64,000 bases of DNA. Origin: Rubripirellula reticaptiva (GTDB lineage Bacteria > Planctomycetota > Planctomycetia > Pirellulales > Pirellulaceae). Below the pieces are notes generated by a model. The model saw only the letters and a program-made list of their open reading frames with translations. It searched no databases and had not been told where the DNA came from. The stretch covers positions 310,001 to 374,000 of the forward strand of contig NZ_SJPX01000001.1 in assembly GCF_007860175.1 (NCBI RefSeq), read 5' to 3'. The position numbers and the translations under genes are program-made. This document shows positions 46,266 through 54,460 of this stretch, in pieces. Each line of letters begins with the position of its first letter. The stretch's first letter is position 1.

Positions 46266-46942
46266 CACTGGTTACCTGCCTTCGCTTCGGCCAATTCGGC
46301 TTCCTCATTGACAAACGACTGCTCAGTCCCCAGCCGCAATTGGAAGACAGTCAACGCGGCATCATCGTCACTACGCCGGTTGGGAAACGCCTTTTGAAAT
46401 TCGTCTCGCAGCGACTTGGGGGCTCCAATACGCAACACATCTGTGATTTGGTCCGACGACATGTCCAGCTGGGACTCTTTGCCCGCGATCTCGAGCACAA
46501 GCGAATCCCAATGGGCTGTGACAAAGCTAGCCATATTCTTCCCGCCGTTCATTGGAAACGTTGACCCGACAGTGACGACATGAATGACGCAATCCGAGTC
46601 TTCACGGATCATCCGAACACTCAGTAACTGCGGGCGGCCATCGCTACTAGAAAACCCCGAATACCCCGACCTTGAACCGCCGATGCCGTGGGTAAGACGC
46701 CAATTCTCACCGCCTGGGATCCAAAGTCGCCAGATCAATTTCACGTCGTCCGGACTCGCGGCATCCACTTCTGAAAACTTGATGTGAAGTCTGGATGGGT
46801 CAACGACGTCAAGGACGCCTACGGACGACTCAAGCCTGACGATATCGGACTTCAGTTCCGACAGTTCAAGGTGATCGCGCAGCAGCCAAACCAACATCAA
46901 AATGATGATGACACAGCCAATCATCCGAAGAGTTTTCTTCAC
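46265..46942 (-). CDS. Membrane-anchored protein, paralogue pair member 1
   Basis: The 225-aa protein has an N-terminal membrane helix (about residues 6-22, IGCVIIILMLVWLL), then LSELKSDIVRLESSVGVLD and VVDPSRLHIKF, similar in layout to the next gene. The remaining domain is beta-rich with a C-terminal Glu/Ala tail (ELAEAKAGNQ). Its stop overlaps the start of member 2. The ATG at 46942 is used. Its family is unknown to me. Confidence 0.65.
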   Translation of the reverse strand: MKKTLRMIGCVIIILMLVWLLRDHLELSELKSDIVRLESSVGVLDVVDPSRLHIKFSEVDAASPDDVKLIWRLWIPGGENWRLTHGIGGSRSGYSGFSSSDGRPQLLSVRMIREDSDCVIHVVTVGSTFPMNGGKNMASFVTAHWDSLVLEIAGKESQLDMSSDQITDVLRIGAPKSLRDEFQKAFPNRRSDDDAALTVFQLRLGTEQSFVNEEAELAEAKAGNQ

Positions 46943-47078
46943 TCGGTCCGCCTGATCCCAAGAGAATGGTCACTCGAGCCCGCAACCCGGCCAAACGGTG
47001 CAAAATACCCGAATCGGCGACCGAATGGTCGAAAAAGGGGTTTTTGACGCCGTCATTTTGCCACCTCGGTTGCTCTGG

Positions 47079-47084
47079 TATCCT
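47079..47084 (+). promoter_or_regulatory. -10-like TATCCT close to the holA start
   Basis: TATCCT lies 7 bp upstream of the ATG at 47092. A TTGCCA is 15 bp further upstream (47058-47063). If used, transcription would begin at or near the start codon, a leaderless or nearly leaderless mRNA. Low confidence. Confidence 0.25.
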
Positions 47085-47091
47085 GACCGAC

Positions 47092-48135
47092 ATGACGCTG
47101 ATTCACGCCTTCGAAATGCTGCCCGCTCCGCCCGCGTCGGTCCCCGATGTGGTCGCCGTGTTTGGTGCCGACGCCAGCCTGCGATCTTGGTCGATGCAAG
47201 CGTTGGCCGCTGGCGGCGATGTGACTCAGTTCGATGGCGAAACGACGAAGTGGGCTGATCTTCGTGACGACTTGGCGACAGCATCGCTATTCGACATGGG
47301 CGGCGGAAAGCGAACGATCATGGTTCGCGGTGCCGACAAATTTGTCAGCGACCATCGCCCGGAACTTGAAAAGTATTTGGCCAAGCCCGGATCAGCCTCG
47401 CGACTGATCCTGGACCTCGAATCGCTCGCCTCGAACACGCGAATCTATAAAGCGATACTGAAAGACCACATGCTGGTCGCGTGCGGCAACTCGACCGATG
47501 CAAAAGCAGGTGTGACAGCCGCGACTCGGCGGAAGTTCTTGACCGGCTATGTTGCCGCGCGGCACAAGACCAAAATCGAAAAGTCGGCCGCCGACGCACT
47601 GCACGAAATGCTCGGCGACGAGATCGGCATGCTCGATACCGAGATCGCAAAACTGGCGCTCTACATTGATCCGGCTGGCAAGATCGAAGAAGCGCTTGTG
47701 CGAGATGTCGTCGCCGGATGGCAAGGTAAAACGGTTTGGCAGATCACTGACGCGATCGCCGCCGGAGATGCTGCCGAGGCAATTCGCCAACTCGACAAAT
47801 TGCTAAGCGGTGGTCAACGAGCAATTGCGTTGTTGCCTCAGATCGCTTGGTCTCTAAGGCGTCTAGGCATGGCCACCGCGCTTGTCGAACAGCGTGAACG
47901 GTCAGGCCGCAGAATCCAACTCGAAGACGCCCTGTCATCGGCCGGCTTCCGACGTCCCAGCGATATTCAACAAGCCAAAAAGCAACTGCTGGGTATCGGA
48001 CGCGTGCGAGCACGCCAATTGCTGCCGTGGCTACTCGACGCCGACCTCCGTTTGAAGGGAACCCACAGCGCCGAAGGGCGTGACCGGTTCTTGCTCGAAC
48101 AGTTGGTGATGAAGTTGGCCAAGTCGGCGAGTTAA
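47092..48135 (+). CDS. holA: DNA polymerase III delta subunit HolA
   Basis: HolA opens the beta clamp in the clamp-loader complex. The ATG at 47092 gives 347 aa, close to usual length. The start MTLIHAFEML fits; the family pattern includes VVAVFGADASLRSWSMQAL near 18, the GGGKRTIMVRGADKFV segment near 68, and C-terminal ALLPQIAWSLRRL near 248 plus KKQLLGIGRVRARQLLPWL near 296. Delta subunits lack a strong catalytic motif, so the call rests on the overall pattern. The frame is open to 46966 but the added sequence is not family-like. Confidence 0.85.
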   Translation: MTLIHAFEMLPAPPASVPDVVAVFGADASLRSWSMQALAAGGDVTQFDGETTKWADLRDDLATASLFDMGGGKRTIMVRGADKFVSDHRPELEKYLAKPGSASRLILDLESLASNTRIYKAILKDHMLVACGNSTDAKAGVTAATRRKFLTGYVAARHKTKIEKSAADALHEMLGDEIGMLDTEIAKLALYIDPAGKIEEALVRDVVAGWQGKTVWQITDAIAAGDAAEAIRQLDKLLSGGQRAIALLPQIAWSLRRLGMATALVEQRERSGRRIQLEDALSSAGFRRPSDIQQAKKQLLGIGRVRARQLLPWLLDADLRLKGTHSAEGRDRFLLEQLVMKLAKSAS

Positions 48136-48223
48136 GCTTAAGGACGCCGAAATCCCAACTACAATGGCCTGCTTAGCGTCGTCCTTGTCACGGGGGCTCG
48201 ACCTCTTTTCTTAGGCTATTGCG

Positions 48224-49384
48224 GTGCCCCGACACTGGTTTCTAAAAACGAAACACGGAAAATCCGACCCAATCACGTCCAAGACGCTGATCCGCTTGGT
48301 GACCGCCGGCAAGGTGAAACCGGCCAGCGGGATCAGCTCGGATGGCATCGATTGGATCAAAGCCGAACAAATCAAGGGGCTGCCGTTCCCCAAAGACGAG
48401 CCGGATCGGTACTGGGTCCGAACTCGCAAAGGCGACGCGGGACCATTCACATTGCCCAAGCTTGCAAAGCTGGTTGCAGCCGGACGAGTCAAACCGGCTG
48501 CAATGGTCAGCCGAGATGGCAAACGATGGACGCAAGCCCAGCAATTCCCCGGACTCCCCTTCCCTTCTCCGGTGCAACCACCCGTCTCGGAAACGCCAAC
48601 CGCAGTCCAACCGACCGAAACAATCGTTGCGACCGCCACCACCGAATCACTCAAGCTTGATATACCAGCTAACGACACGATCGAAGCTGAGGAACCGGAA
48701 CTTCAAACGCCGGATACCGAGACCGTCGCCACCGAAACACCCGAACTTGAAACACCAGCCGCCGAGACAAACGACAGACCGGGACCGCTGGTCAGATCGG
48801 CTGCAGCGGCGGTTCGTGAAGCCGAATTTCTGTGCCGCTTTGGCGCCGTTGGATCCATCGATCGCCAAGCGGATTCCTCGATCGCCGTCCAAGTCCATTC
48901 AGCCAACTCGATGCGTCCCGTCACCACCATCGTGACCAGCGGACTGAGCGACTATCCGATGCAGGCCTCGGCGGGTGCGAACTCATCCCGCGCAGAATTG
49001 GTTCTCTATACCGACGATCCCAAACCCGAATCTATCCAACTGCTGCGTGAAATCGCCGAATCGACCATCCATCAAAATGACTCGATCGGGTATGGCAGCG
49101 TCTACGAACACGGATCGCCGATCTTCCCAGGAACCGAACTCGACGGCTGCCTGTTCATGATCCCCAACATCCCGTCCGATTTTGCGATTCGAAACGCCGT
49201 CGCCATCGAAGACCAACCGCTTCAATTGCTTTGGGTCGTGCCAACCACTTCGCTAGAACGCGCCCTGATCGCTCGGCAAGGCGTCGCGGTGTTCTGCCAA
49301 TGGATGGACCGATTCGGCCACGGACTGCTGATCAACCCACGTCGCAGTTGCCTGGCCGCAGTCGCACGCGTGACGAACTACTAG
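48224..49384 (+). CDS. GYF-GYF-SUFU domain protein
   Basis: The 386-aa protein starts GTG at 48224 (MPRHWFLKTKHG). It has two GYF-like (DUF4339-type) repeats: residues about 2-55 with PITSKTLIRLVTAGKVKP and about 64-117 with GPFTLPKLAKLVAAGRVKP. A Glu/Thr-rich linker follows (about 118-185). The C-terminal part (about 195-386) matches the suppressor-of-fused (SUFU) domain pattern: VTTIVTSGLSDYPM near 228, SRAELVLYTDD near 247 and the LLWVVPTTSLERALI near 328. SUFU proteins in bacteria are of uncertain function. The fusion suggests a binding/adaptor role; function is not assigned. Confidence 0.75.
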   Translation: MPRHWFLKTKHGKSDPITSKTLIRLVTAGKVKPASGISSDGIDWIKAEQIKGLPFPKDEPDRYWVRTRKGDAGPFTLPKLAKLVAAGRVKPAAMVSRDGKRWTQAQQFPGLPFPSPVQPPVSETPTAVQPTETIVATATTESLKLDIPANDTIEAEEPELQTPDTETVATETPELETPAAETNDRPGPLVRSAAAAVREAEFLCRFGAVGSIDRQADSSIAVQVHSANSMRPVTTIVTSGLSDYPMQASAGANSSRAELVLYTDDPKPESIQLLREIAESTIHQNDSIGYGSVYEHGSPIFPGTELDGCLFMIPNIPSDFAIRNAVAIEDQPLQLLWVVPTTSLERALIARQGVAVFCQWMDRFGHGLLINPRRSCLAAVARVTNY

Positions 49385-49407
49385 CAAACGACCGACGCCG
49401 AAAGCCA

Positions 49408-50346
49408 TTACATTCGGTTGCTGGTGCCCTTGGTCAGCGCCATGAAGGCAGACTCGAGGTCAAGTTCTTCTTCGTTGAAACGGCACAGGTCGATGCCATT
49501 TTCGATCAAAAGTTTTGGAAGATCGCTGTACCCGCTGACGTCGCTCTTCAGAACCACTCGCATTACCCCGTCGCCAAGTTCGCAGGCTCGGACTTTCGCG
49601 TGACCTGTTAGCAAATCCGAGATCGCCGACATCTTCTCACGATCAGCCGGTTGGATGACGAGCACCGTATGCTGGCGCACCATCCGAATCACTTCGGCCT
49701 TGGTAGCATTCTGTTTCAGCTCACCCTTGTCGATGATGCCGATCTTGTTACAGACGTCGGCAAGCTCCGGCAGAATGTGGCTGCTGACGATCACGGTCTT
49801 GCCCATCTGGCCAAGCTTGCGAAGTAGATTCCGCATCTCGATCCGGGCACGCGGGTCCAAGCCCGACAACGGCTCATCAAGCAACAGCACCTGCGGATCA
49901 TGCAGCAGCGTTCGCGCTAAACCTAGACGCTGTGTTTGGCCTCGCGAGAGTGTGTTGGCGTATGCATCACGCTTGAAATCCAGATCGACAATCTCCAACA
50001 TTTCGTCAACGCGTTTCCGTCTCGCTTGACCGGTGATACGGTACGATGCGGCAAAAAACTCCAGATACTCGACCACGGTCATGTCGTCGTAAACACCAAA
50101 GAAGTCGGGCATGTAGCCCACCAATCGGCGAATCTCCTTGGGCGCCGTATGGACGCTGTGTCCACACACGTACGCCTCGCCCCAACTTGGTTCTAACAGC
50201 GTGGCGATGATGCGCATCGTCGTCGTTTTTCCGGCGCCATTAGGGCCGATGAAACCAAACAAGTCGCCCGCCTGAAGATCCAGGTCGATTGCTTTGATTG
50301 CGAATGCGTCGCCGTACTTCTTGGTGAGATCGACTGTTTTGATCAC
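49408..50346 (-). CDS. ABC transporter ATP-binding protein (GldA/NatA type)
   Basis: The protein (312 aa from GTG 50346; TTG 50352 is also possible) has Walker A FIGPNGAGKTTTMR near residue 32, Q-loop GYMPDFFGVYDDMT near 78, signature LSRGQTQRLGLARTL near 133, Walker B LLLDEPLSGLDPRARIEM near 153 and H-loop SSHILPELAD near 188, then a C-terminal extension of about 80 residues. It follows the 778-aa membrane protein on the same strand. No ABC-2 permease gene is adjacent, which is unusual. Partner may be the membrane protein or a distant permease. Confidence 0.9.
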   Translation of the reverse strand: MIKTVDLTKKYGDAFAIKAIDLDLQAGDLFGFIGPNGAGKTTTMRIIATLLEPSWGEAYVCGHSVHTAPKEIRRLVGYMPDFFGVYDDMTVVEYLEFFAASYRITGQARRKRVDEMLEIVDLDFKRDAYANTLSRGQTQRLGLARTLLHDPQVLLLDEPLSGLDPRARIEMRNLLRKLGQMGKTVIVSSHILPELADVCNKIGIIDKGELKQNATKAEVIRMVRQHTVLVIQPADREKMSAISDLLTGHAKVRACELGDGVMRVVLKSDVSGYSDLPKLLIENGIDLCRFNEEELDLESAFMALTKGTSNRM

Positions 50347-50392
50347 GAGCAAATTCTACGGAAAAGTTGAAAAATGATTTGTAAAAAGCGAT

Positions 50393-52729
50393 CTAACGTT
50401 TCTTTGCAGTCACCGGCATAATGACTCGAATCATCGCCAATTCTTCGCCCACTGGCGTGAACACTCCGCCTTCTTTTGAGGCATTGTTGTCCGTCAAATT
50501 TACCGACGTCAGCCCACTATCAAGCCGGCCATAAAGGATGCAGCGATCATCGCCCAACGTATCGCTGAGGTCCAAATGACCGAGAGGCTGGTTTTCTAGA
50601 TTGGTGTACTGAGTCCCTCCGGTTGCTTGATGAAACATCAACATTTCGGCAACGCGAACCGCCGTATTGGACGAGGTCGGATCCCAAGCCTGAGTCTCAG
50701 TCGAACTCTCCAGCGCCTTTTGACGACTCAGCAACCAGCGAAAATTCTTCTGACGCAGCTTTTCAACCGCCGCAATTCGCTCGCCCGCTCGCAACCGTGT
50801 TGGCAGCAAGTAAGCCCAGTTCCGAAACACCAACTTTGCATCCAAGACATCAAACGGCAACGGATTGATGAATTCGCCTTGCAGCAACTCGCTGCCAGAT
50901 CGTCGCTGCAACTCGACCTTGGTTCCCATCGTCGGCGTGAACTTCGACTCGCCAAAAAAACCCTTGCTGCTGCGCGGTGCCAACGGCAAGCCTTCGATCA
51001 CACTACTGATGCGAGAGTTCTGCTTTCGAAACACAACGTCATAGGCTGGCAAACGCGAGTCCTCGACCGAAATCTGAACGCCACCAAACGACTCGCCGGG
51101 GTACCCAAATGGAGCCGTCCGTGACAACGCAATCTCTGGTGCAATCATTCGCATCGTTCCAGATGCGTTAACAGCAACGTCAAATCGAGATGCATCGTGA
51201 GCATAAACGTAGTTCACCGAATAGGATCGACCGACGTCGTTGATCGTGTCGACGTCGACGATTTCAATGCGGTTGCAACGAATATCCCGATCTTCGCCAG
51301 CCGACCCAACCTGCTTTGCAGACTCAGCCTGGGACGTGGTAGCCGACTGCGACACCAATACCCACGATAAACCGATGACCGCAATCGGGAACGTTAGCCA
51401 TCCCAGCAGCGGCTTCCCAACCACTCGGTTGACCAACAGATAATCCAGCGGACCGATCACCGCGATCAAAGCCATCAGCGCAAGTGCCAGGACCGAAAAG
51501 CTAAACCGGCGCTGGATCGAAAAATGGTCCAGCATCGATCGCGTTTGCCCTGCCAAATCGTTGTAGGCAGTCGGCAATTTGGCTCGTTCTTTATTGCGAT
51601 CGTCCACTCGGATCGTTGAACCCGTCAGACGTGAAACCAAGTCCAAACGCTCGGGCCACGTTACAAACTGCGAAGCCTCCAAATCAGCGGCGACCACGAC
51701 AGCCGATCCGAAACCGATCGCATAACTGACTGCGATTGGCGTGCTGATTCGGCGCGAGGTGCGTCCCATGATCAGAATGTCGCCGCGATCCTTGGGCAAT
51801 CGCACTCCATCGAACGGTTGCAGCGGCGACTGGCTCGACGTGTACGTTTCAATGCCCGCTGGATCAATTGTGATGGTCGCGAACGAATCGATCGGCAACA
51901 ATTCACCAATCCAAGGTGCTGCGGCAAGCAGGCTTTTGGTTTGTTCCCCAAGCGTCAAGAACAACTTGCCGCCGGCAGCAATCCAATCGACGATCGCTTG
52001 AGATTGTGCGGGTTTCAATTTGCCAAGCAAATCACTGCCGGAGGCTCCCACGACGATCATGTCGATGCCATCAAAGCCCAACATCGAGTTCGGCATCACC
52101 GTGGCAGACTCGGGGCGAGTCACTGCGATCGAAGCATCACGGTCAAGCAAACGATTGACCCCGATTTGGTCGATCCCCAGCGGATCACCAATCACCAAAA
52201 TCCAAGGCATCGCCAGCGGAATCATCGCCGGGCCGCGTGATGGCACACCGATGGTGGGCAGCCGAGTGGTCGCCAGTGGAAGACCGCTCGATTCGGATGG
52301 TTTACCCTGCAAGACGAGCGGCGCCGCTTCGCTGCCCGGGATGACATAGGTCCAATCAAAAGCACTGGCTTGACCGGCCTGATCCGACGGACTGTCTTGA
52401 TTGGTAACCTGACCAGCAGACGAATCACTGCGTTCGTATAGAACTTGAACGCCGTCCCCGTCACGGGTTTCGATCGCGTTCACACCCATTTCAACCGCGG
52501 TACGAATTCCCACCCAGCGACCGACTCGATAGTGACCGTCGATCCCGACCGATACTTGGGAACCTTCGGTTGAAATCGCTGACGGATCGGATTCCGCCCG
52601 CGCAGAAAAACGTCCGCCCAAAATCAGCGAAGTGAAAACCAAGAATGCAGCAAACGGCAAACGCCAGCTGGGTTTGGTCGAGACTCGTGGCCGAGCGAGT
52701 CGAAGGAGAGTGGCTGGCAAGTTAGGCAT
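50393..52729 (-). CDS. Large membrane-associated protein of unknown function
   Basis: The 778-aa protein has an N-terminal signal-like helix (LPFAAFLVFTSLILGGRF, residues 24-41). Residues about 150-330 resemble a Rossmann-like, glutamine-amidotransferase-type fold (IVDWIAAGGKLFLTLGEQ near 246). Two membrane helices follow around 410-460 (LALALMALIAVIGPLDYLLV and GWLTFPIAVIGLSWVLV), then a beta-rich outer region. It precedes an ABC ATPase gene by about 46 bp and could be a substrate-side or accessory subunit. I do not know the family; the description is from visible composition. Confidence 0.65.
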   Translation of the reverse strand: MPNLPATLLRLARPRVSTKPSWRLPFAAFLVFTSLILGGRFSARAESDPSAISTEGSQVSVGIDGHYRVGRWVGIRTAVEMGVNAIETRDGDGVQVLYERSDSSAGQVTNQDSPSDQAGQASAFDWTYVIPGSEAAPLVLQGKPSESSGLPLATTRLPTIGVPSRGPAMIPLAMPWILVIGDPLGIDQIGVNRLLDRDASIAVTRPESATVMPNSMLGFDGIDMIVVGASGSDLLGKLKPAQSQAIVDWIAAGGKLFLTLGEQTKSLLAAAPWIGELLPIDSFATITIDPAGIETYTSSQSPLQPFDGVRLPKDRGDILIMGRTSRRISTPIAVSYAIGFGSAVVVAADLEASQFVTWPERLDLVSRLTGSTIRVDDRNKERAKLPTAYNDLAGQTRSMLDHFSIQRRFSFSVLALALMALIAVIGPLDYLLVNRVVGKPLLGWLTFPIAVIGLSWVLVSQSATTSQAESAKQVGSAGEDRDIRCNRIEIVDVDTINDVGRSYSVNYVYAHDASRFDVAVNASGTMRMIAPEIALSRTAPFGYPGESFGGVQISVEDSRLPAYDVVFRKQNSRISSVIEGLPLAPRSSKGFFGESKFTPTMGTKVELQRRSGSELLQGEFINPLPFDVLDAKLVFRNWAYLLPTRLRAGERIAAVEKLRQKNFRWLLSRQKALESSTETQAWDPTSSNTAVRVAEMLMFHQATGGTQYTNLENQPLGHLDLSDTLGDDRCILYGRLDSGLTSVNLTDNNASKEGGVFTPVGEELAMIRVIMPVTAKKR

Positions 52730-52791
52730 CGCGTCGCAGAATCGAGTTGGGACAGTCGCCGCTTCAAAATTGTTTCAGAAGCGTTTCAAGA

Positions 52792-53121
52792 TCAAGGCTT
52801 TTCCGAATCGGGGCATTCGCACACCAACCGTTTGCAGCCGGGGCAACCATGACCGTATTTTGCGACCAAAGCAGCGTTCAAGTCGACGCCCGCGACATTG
52901 GCAATCGTCGCCAGCCAGGCAATCACGTCGGCAAATTCCTCGGCCAAGTTCTCTTTGTCGTTGCCCCGCAGCGCTGACGCCAATTCGCCAACTTCTTCCA
53001 TCAACCACATAAATGTGCCGTCGACGCCCCGGGCGACGTCCTTATCAAAGTACATTTTGTGAATGTGCCGCTGCAGATCGGCAACCGACAATTCGTCGGC
53101 CGGGCTGGGTATTGAGGACAT
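52792..53121 (-). CDS. MazG-like nucleotide pyrophosphohydrolase with Cys-rich tail
   Basis: The ATG at 53121 gives 109 aa. The central EEVGELASALRGND (near 42) and EEFADVIAWLATIANVAGVD (near 60) hold the four acidic metal ligands of the MazG family (EExxE and ExxD). Such enzymes hydrolyse NTPs or dNTPs to monophosphates, sometimes for nucleotide-pool cleaning. The C-terminal YGHGCPGCKRLVCECP segment, with four Cys, is not common in MazG and looks like a small zinc site. Its role is unclear. A TTG at 53139 is an alternative start. Confidence 0.82.
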   Translation of the reverse strand: MSSIPSPADELSVADLQRHIHKMYFDKDVARGVDGTFMWLMEEVGELASALRGNDKENLAEEFADVIAWLATIANVAGVDLNAALVAKYGHGCPGCKRLVCECPDSEKP

Positions 53122-53317
53122 CTGGCTGGCTTGGACCAAGGAAACGCGTAGAAAACAGAACTTTGGTGAAAAACGCGGGCGGACAACCGTAACGTATCCC
53201 GCTGCCCGATTACACGGTAGTCAACTACAGTGTTTAAGGTCGTTTGGTTCCGTTCGATCTTGCATGACGCTGAAAATTCTTTCAGCCGACGACTTTCCCC
53301 GGATAATATCTTCGCAG

Positions 53318-54460
53318 ATGACAGCTCCCCTGCCCCCGCAAAGCTCGGCCAAGAAAGCTGACTTTCATCGCTATCCGTTCTATTCACCGCGTTTTTGGCA
53401 CGGGATGAGGCCAGCCACGTGGTGGGGGCTGCTGAAAAACGGGCATTTTCGGATTCATCCGACGCGATATGGGATCCTAATCGGCGTCACTTTGGCGACG
53501 CCCGTCAATACGATTCTGGCCGGACTGCAATGGTTGATTTTTCGGGGAAAGCTGTCCAATGCTGAAATGCACGGCCCGCCGGTATTCATCGTCGGCCACT
53601 GGCGCAGCGGGACGACGTTGTTGCACGAGCTAATGGTCCGCGATGAGCGACTGAGCAGCCCGTCGACGTTTCAGTGCTTCGCCCCCCACCATTTTCTGAT
53701 CTCGCAATGGTTCTTTCAGCGGTTCGCCGGTTGGTTGCTTCCCGGCAAGCGACCGATGGACAACATGGCGGCCGGTTGGGATCGCCCCCAAGAAGATGAA
53801 TTCGCACTGCTGACCCTGGGTTTGCCATCACCCTATCGCCGGATTGCGTTCCCGAACGAGGGACCAACCGACATGGACTACTTGGATTTCGAGGGAGTCC
53901 CCGAAGCGGACGTGAAAAAGTGGCTGGCAAGCCTCAGACAGTTCCTGTTGAGGGTCAGCACTTCGACAGGCCGCCCGCTGATCATCAAAAGCCCCACGCA
54001 CACCGGCCGGGTCGCCAGACTTGCCCGCGAGTTCCCCGATGCCAAGTTCATCCACATCACGCGAGACCCGCGTGCCCTGTTTCCCTCAACGGTGCGATTG
54101 TGGAAAGGACTCGACGACGTGCAGGCTCTCCAGCACCCTAGCGAAGAAGGACTCGGCCAGTACGTGATTGATTGCTTCAACCGAATGTACGCTTCCTTCC
54201 ACCGCGACCGAGATCAAATCCCCACCGGTCGGTTGATCGACATTCGATACGAAGACTTGATCGCCGATCCCACCAAGACGCTCGAAAGCATTTACCAAAC
54301 ATTGCACCTGAGCGACTTCGATGCGGTTCGTCCAGACATCGAAAACTGGGTCGAGACTGAACACCGCGGCTACAAAACCAACCAACACCAACATGACCCG
54401 GAAATCGAAACGTTGATTCGAAAAGACTGGGCTGAGTACTTTGATCGATACGGCTACTAA
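53318..54460 (+). CDS. Sulfotransferase family protein
   Basis: The 380-aa protein (ATG 53318) has the 5'-phosphosulfate-binding motif GHWRSGTTLLHEL near residue 95 and the 3'-phosphate motif THITRDPRALFPS-like segment (ITRDPRALFPS near 247), as in PAPS-dependent sulfotransferases. A hydrophobic stretch (GILIGVTLATPVNTILAGL, near 53) may be a membrane anchor. An in-frame ATG at 53264 would add 18 residues. Sulfated polymers are common in planctomycete environments, but the acceptor here is unknown. Its stop directly abuts the next ATG. Confidence 0.85.
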   Translation: MTAPLPPQSSAKKADFHRYPFYSPRFWHGMRPATWWGLLKNGHFRIHPTRYGILIGVTLATPVNTILAGLQWLIFRGKLSNAEMHGPPVFIVGHWRSGTTLLHELMVRDERLSSPSTFQCFAPHHFLISQWFFQRFAGWLLPGKRPMDNMAAGWDRPQEDEFALLTLGLPSPYRRIAFPNEGPTDMDYLDFEGVPEADVKKWLASLRQFLLRVSTSTGRPLIIKSPTHTGRVARLAREFPDAKFIHITRDPRALFPSTVRLWKGLDDVQALQHPSEEGLGQYVIDCFNRMYASFHRDRDQIPTGRLIDIRYEDLIADPTKTLESIYQTLHLSDFDAVRPDIENWVETEHRGYKTNQHQHDPEIETLIRKDWAEYFDRYGY

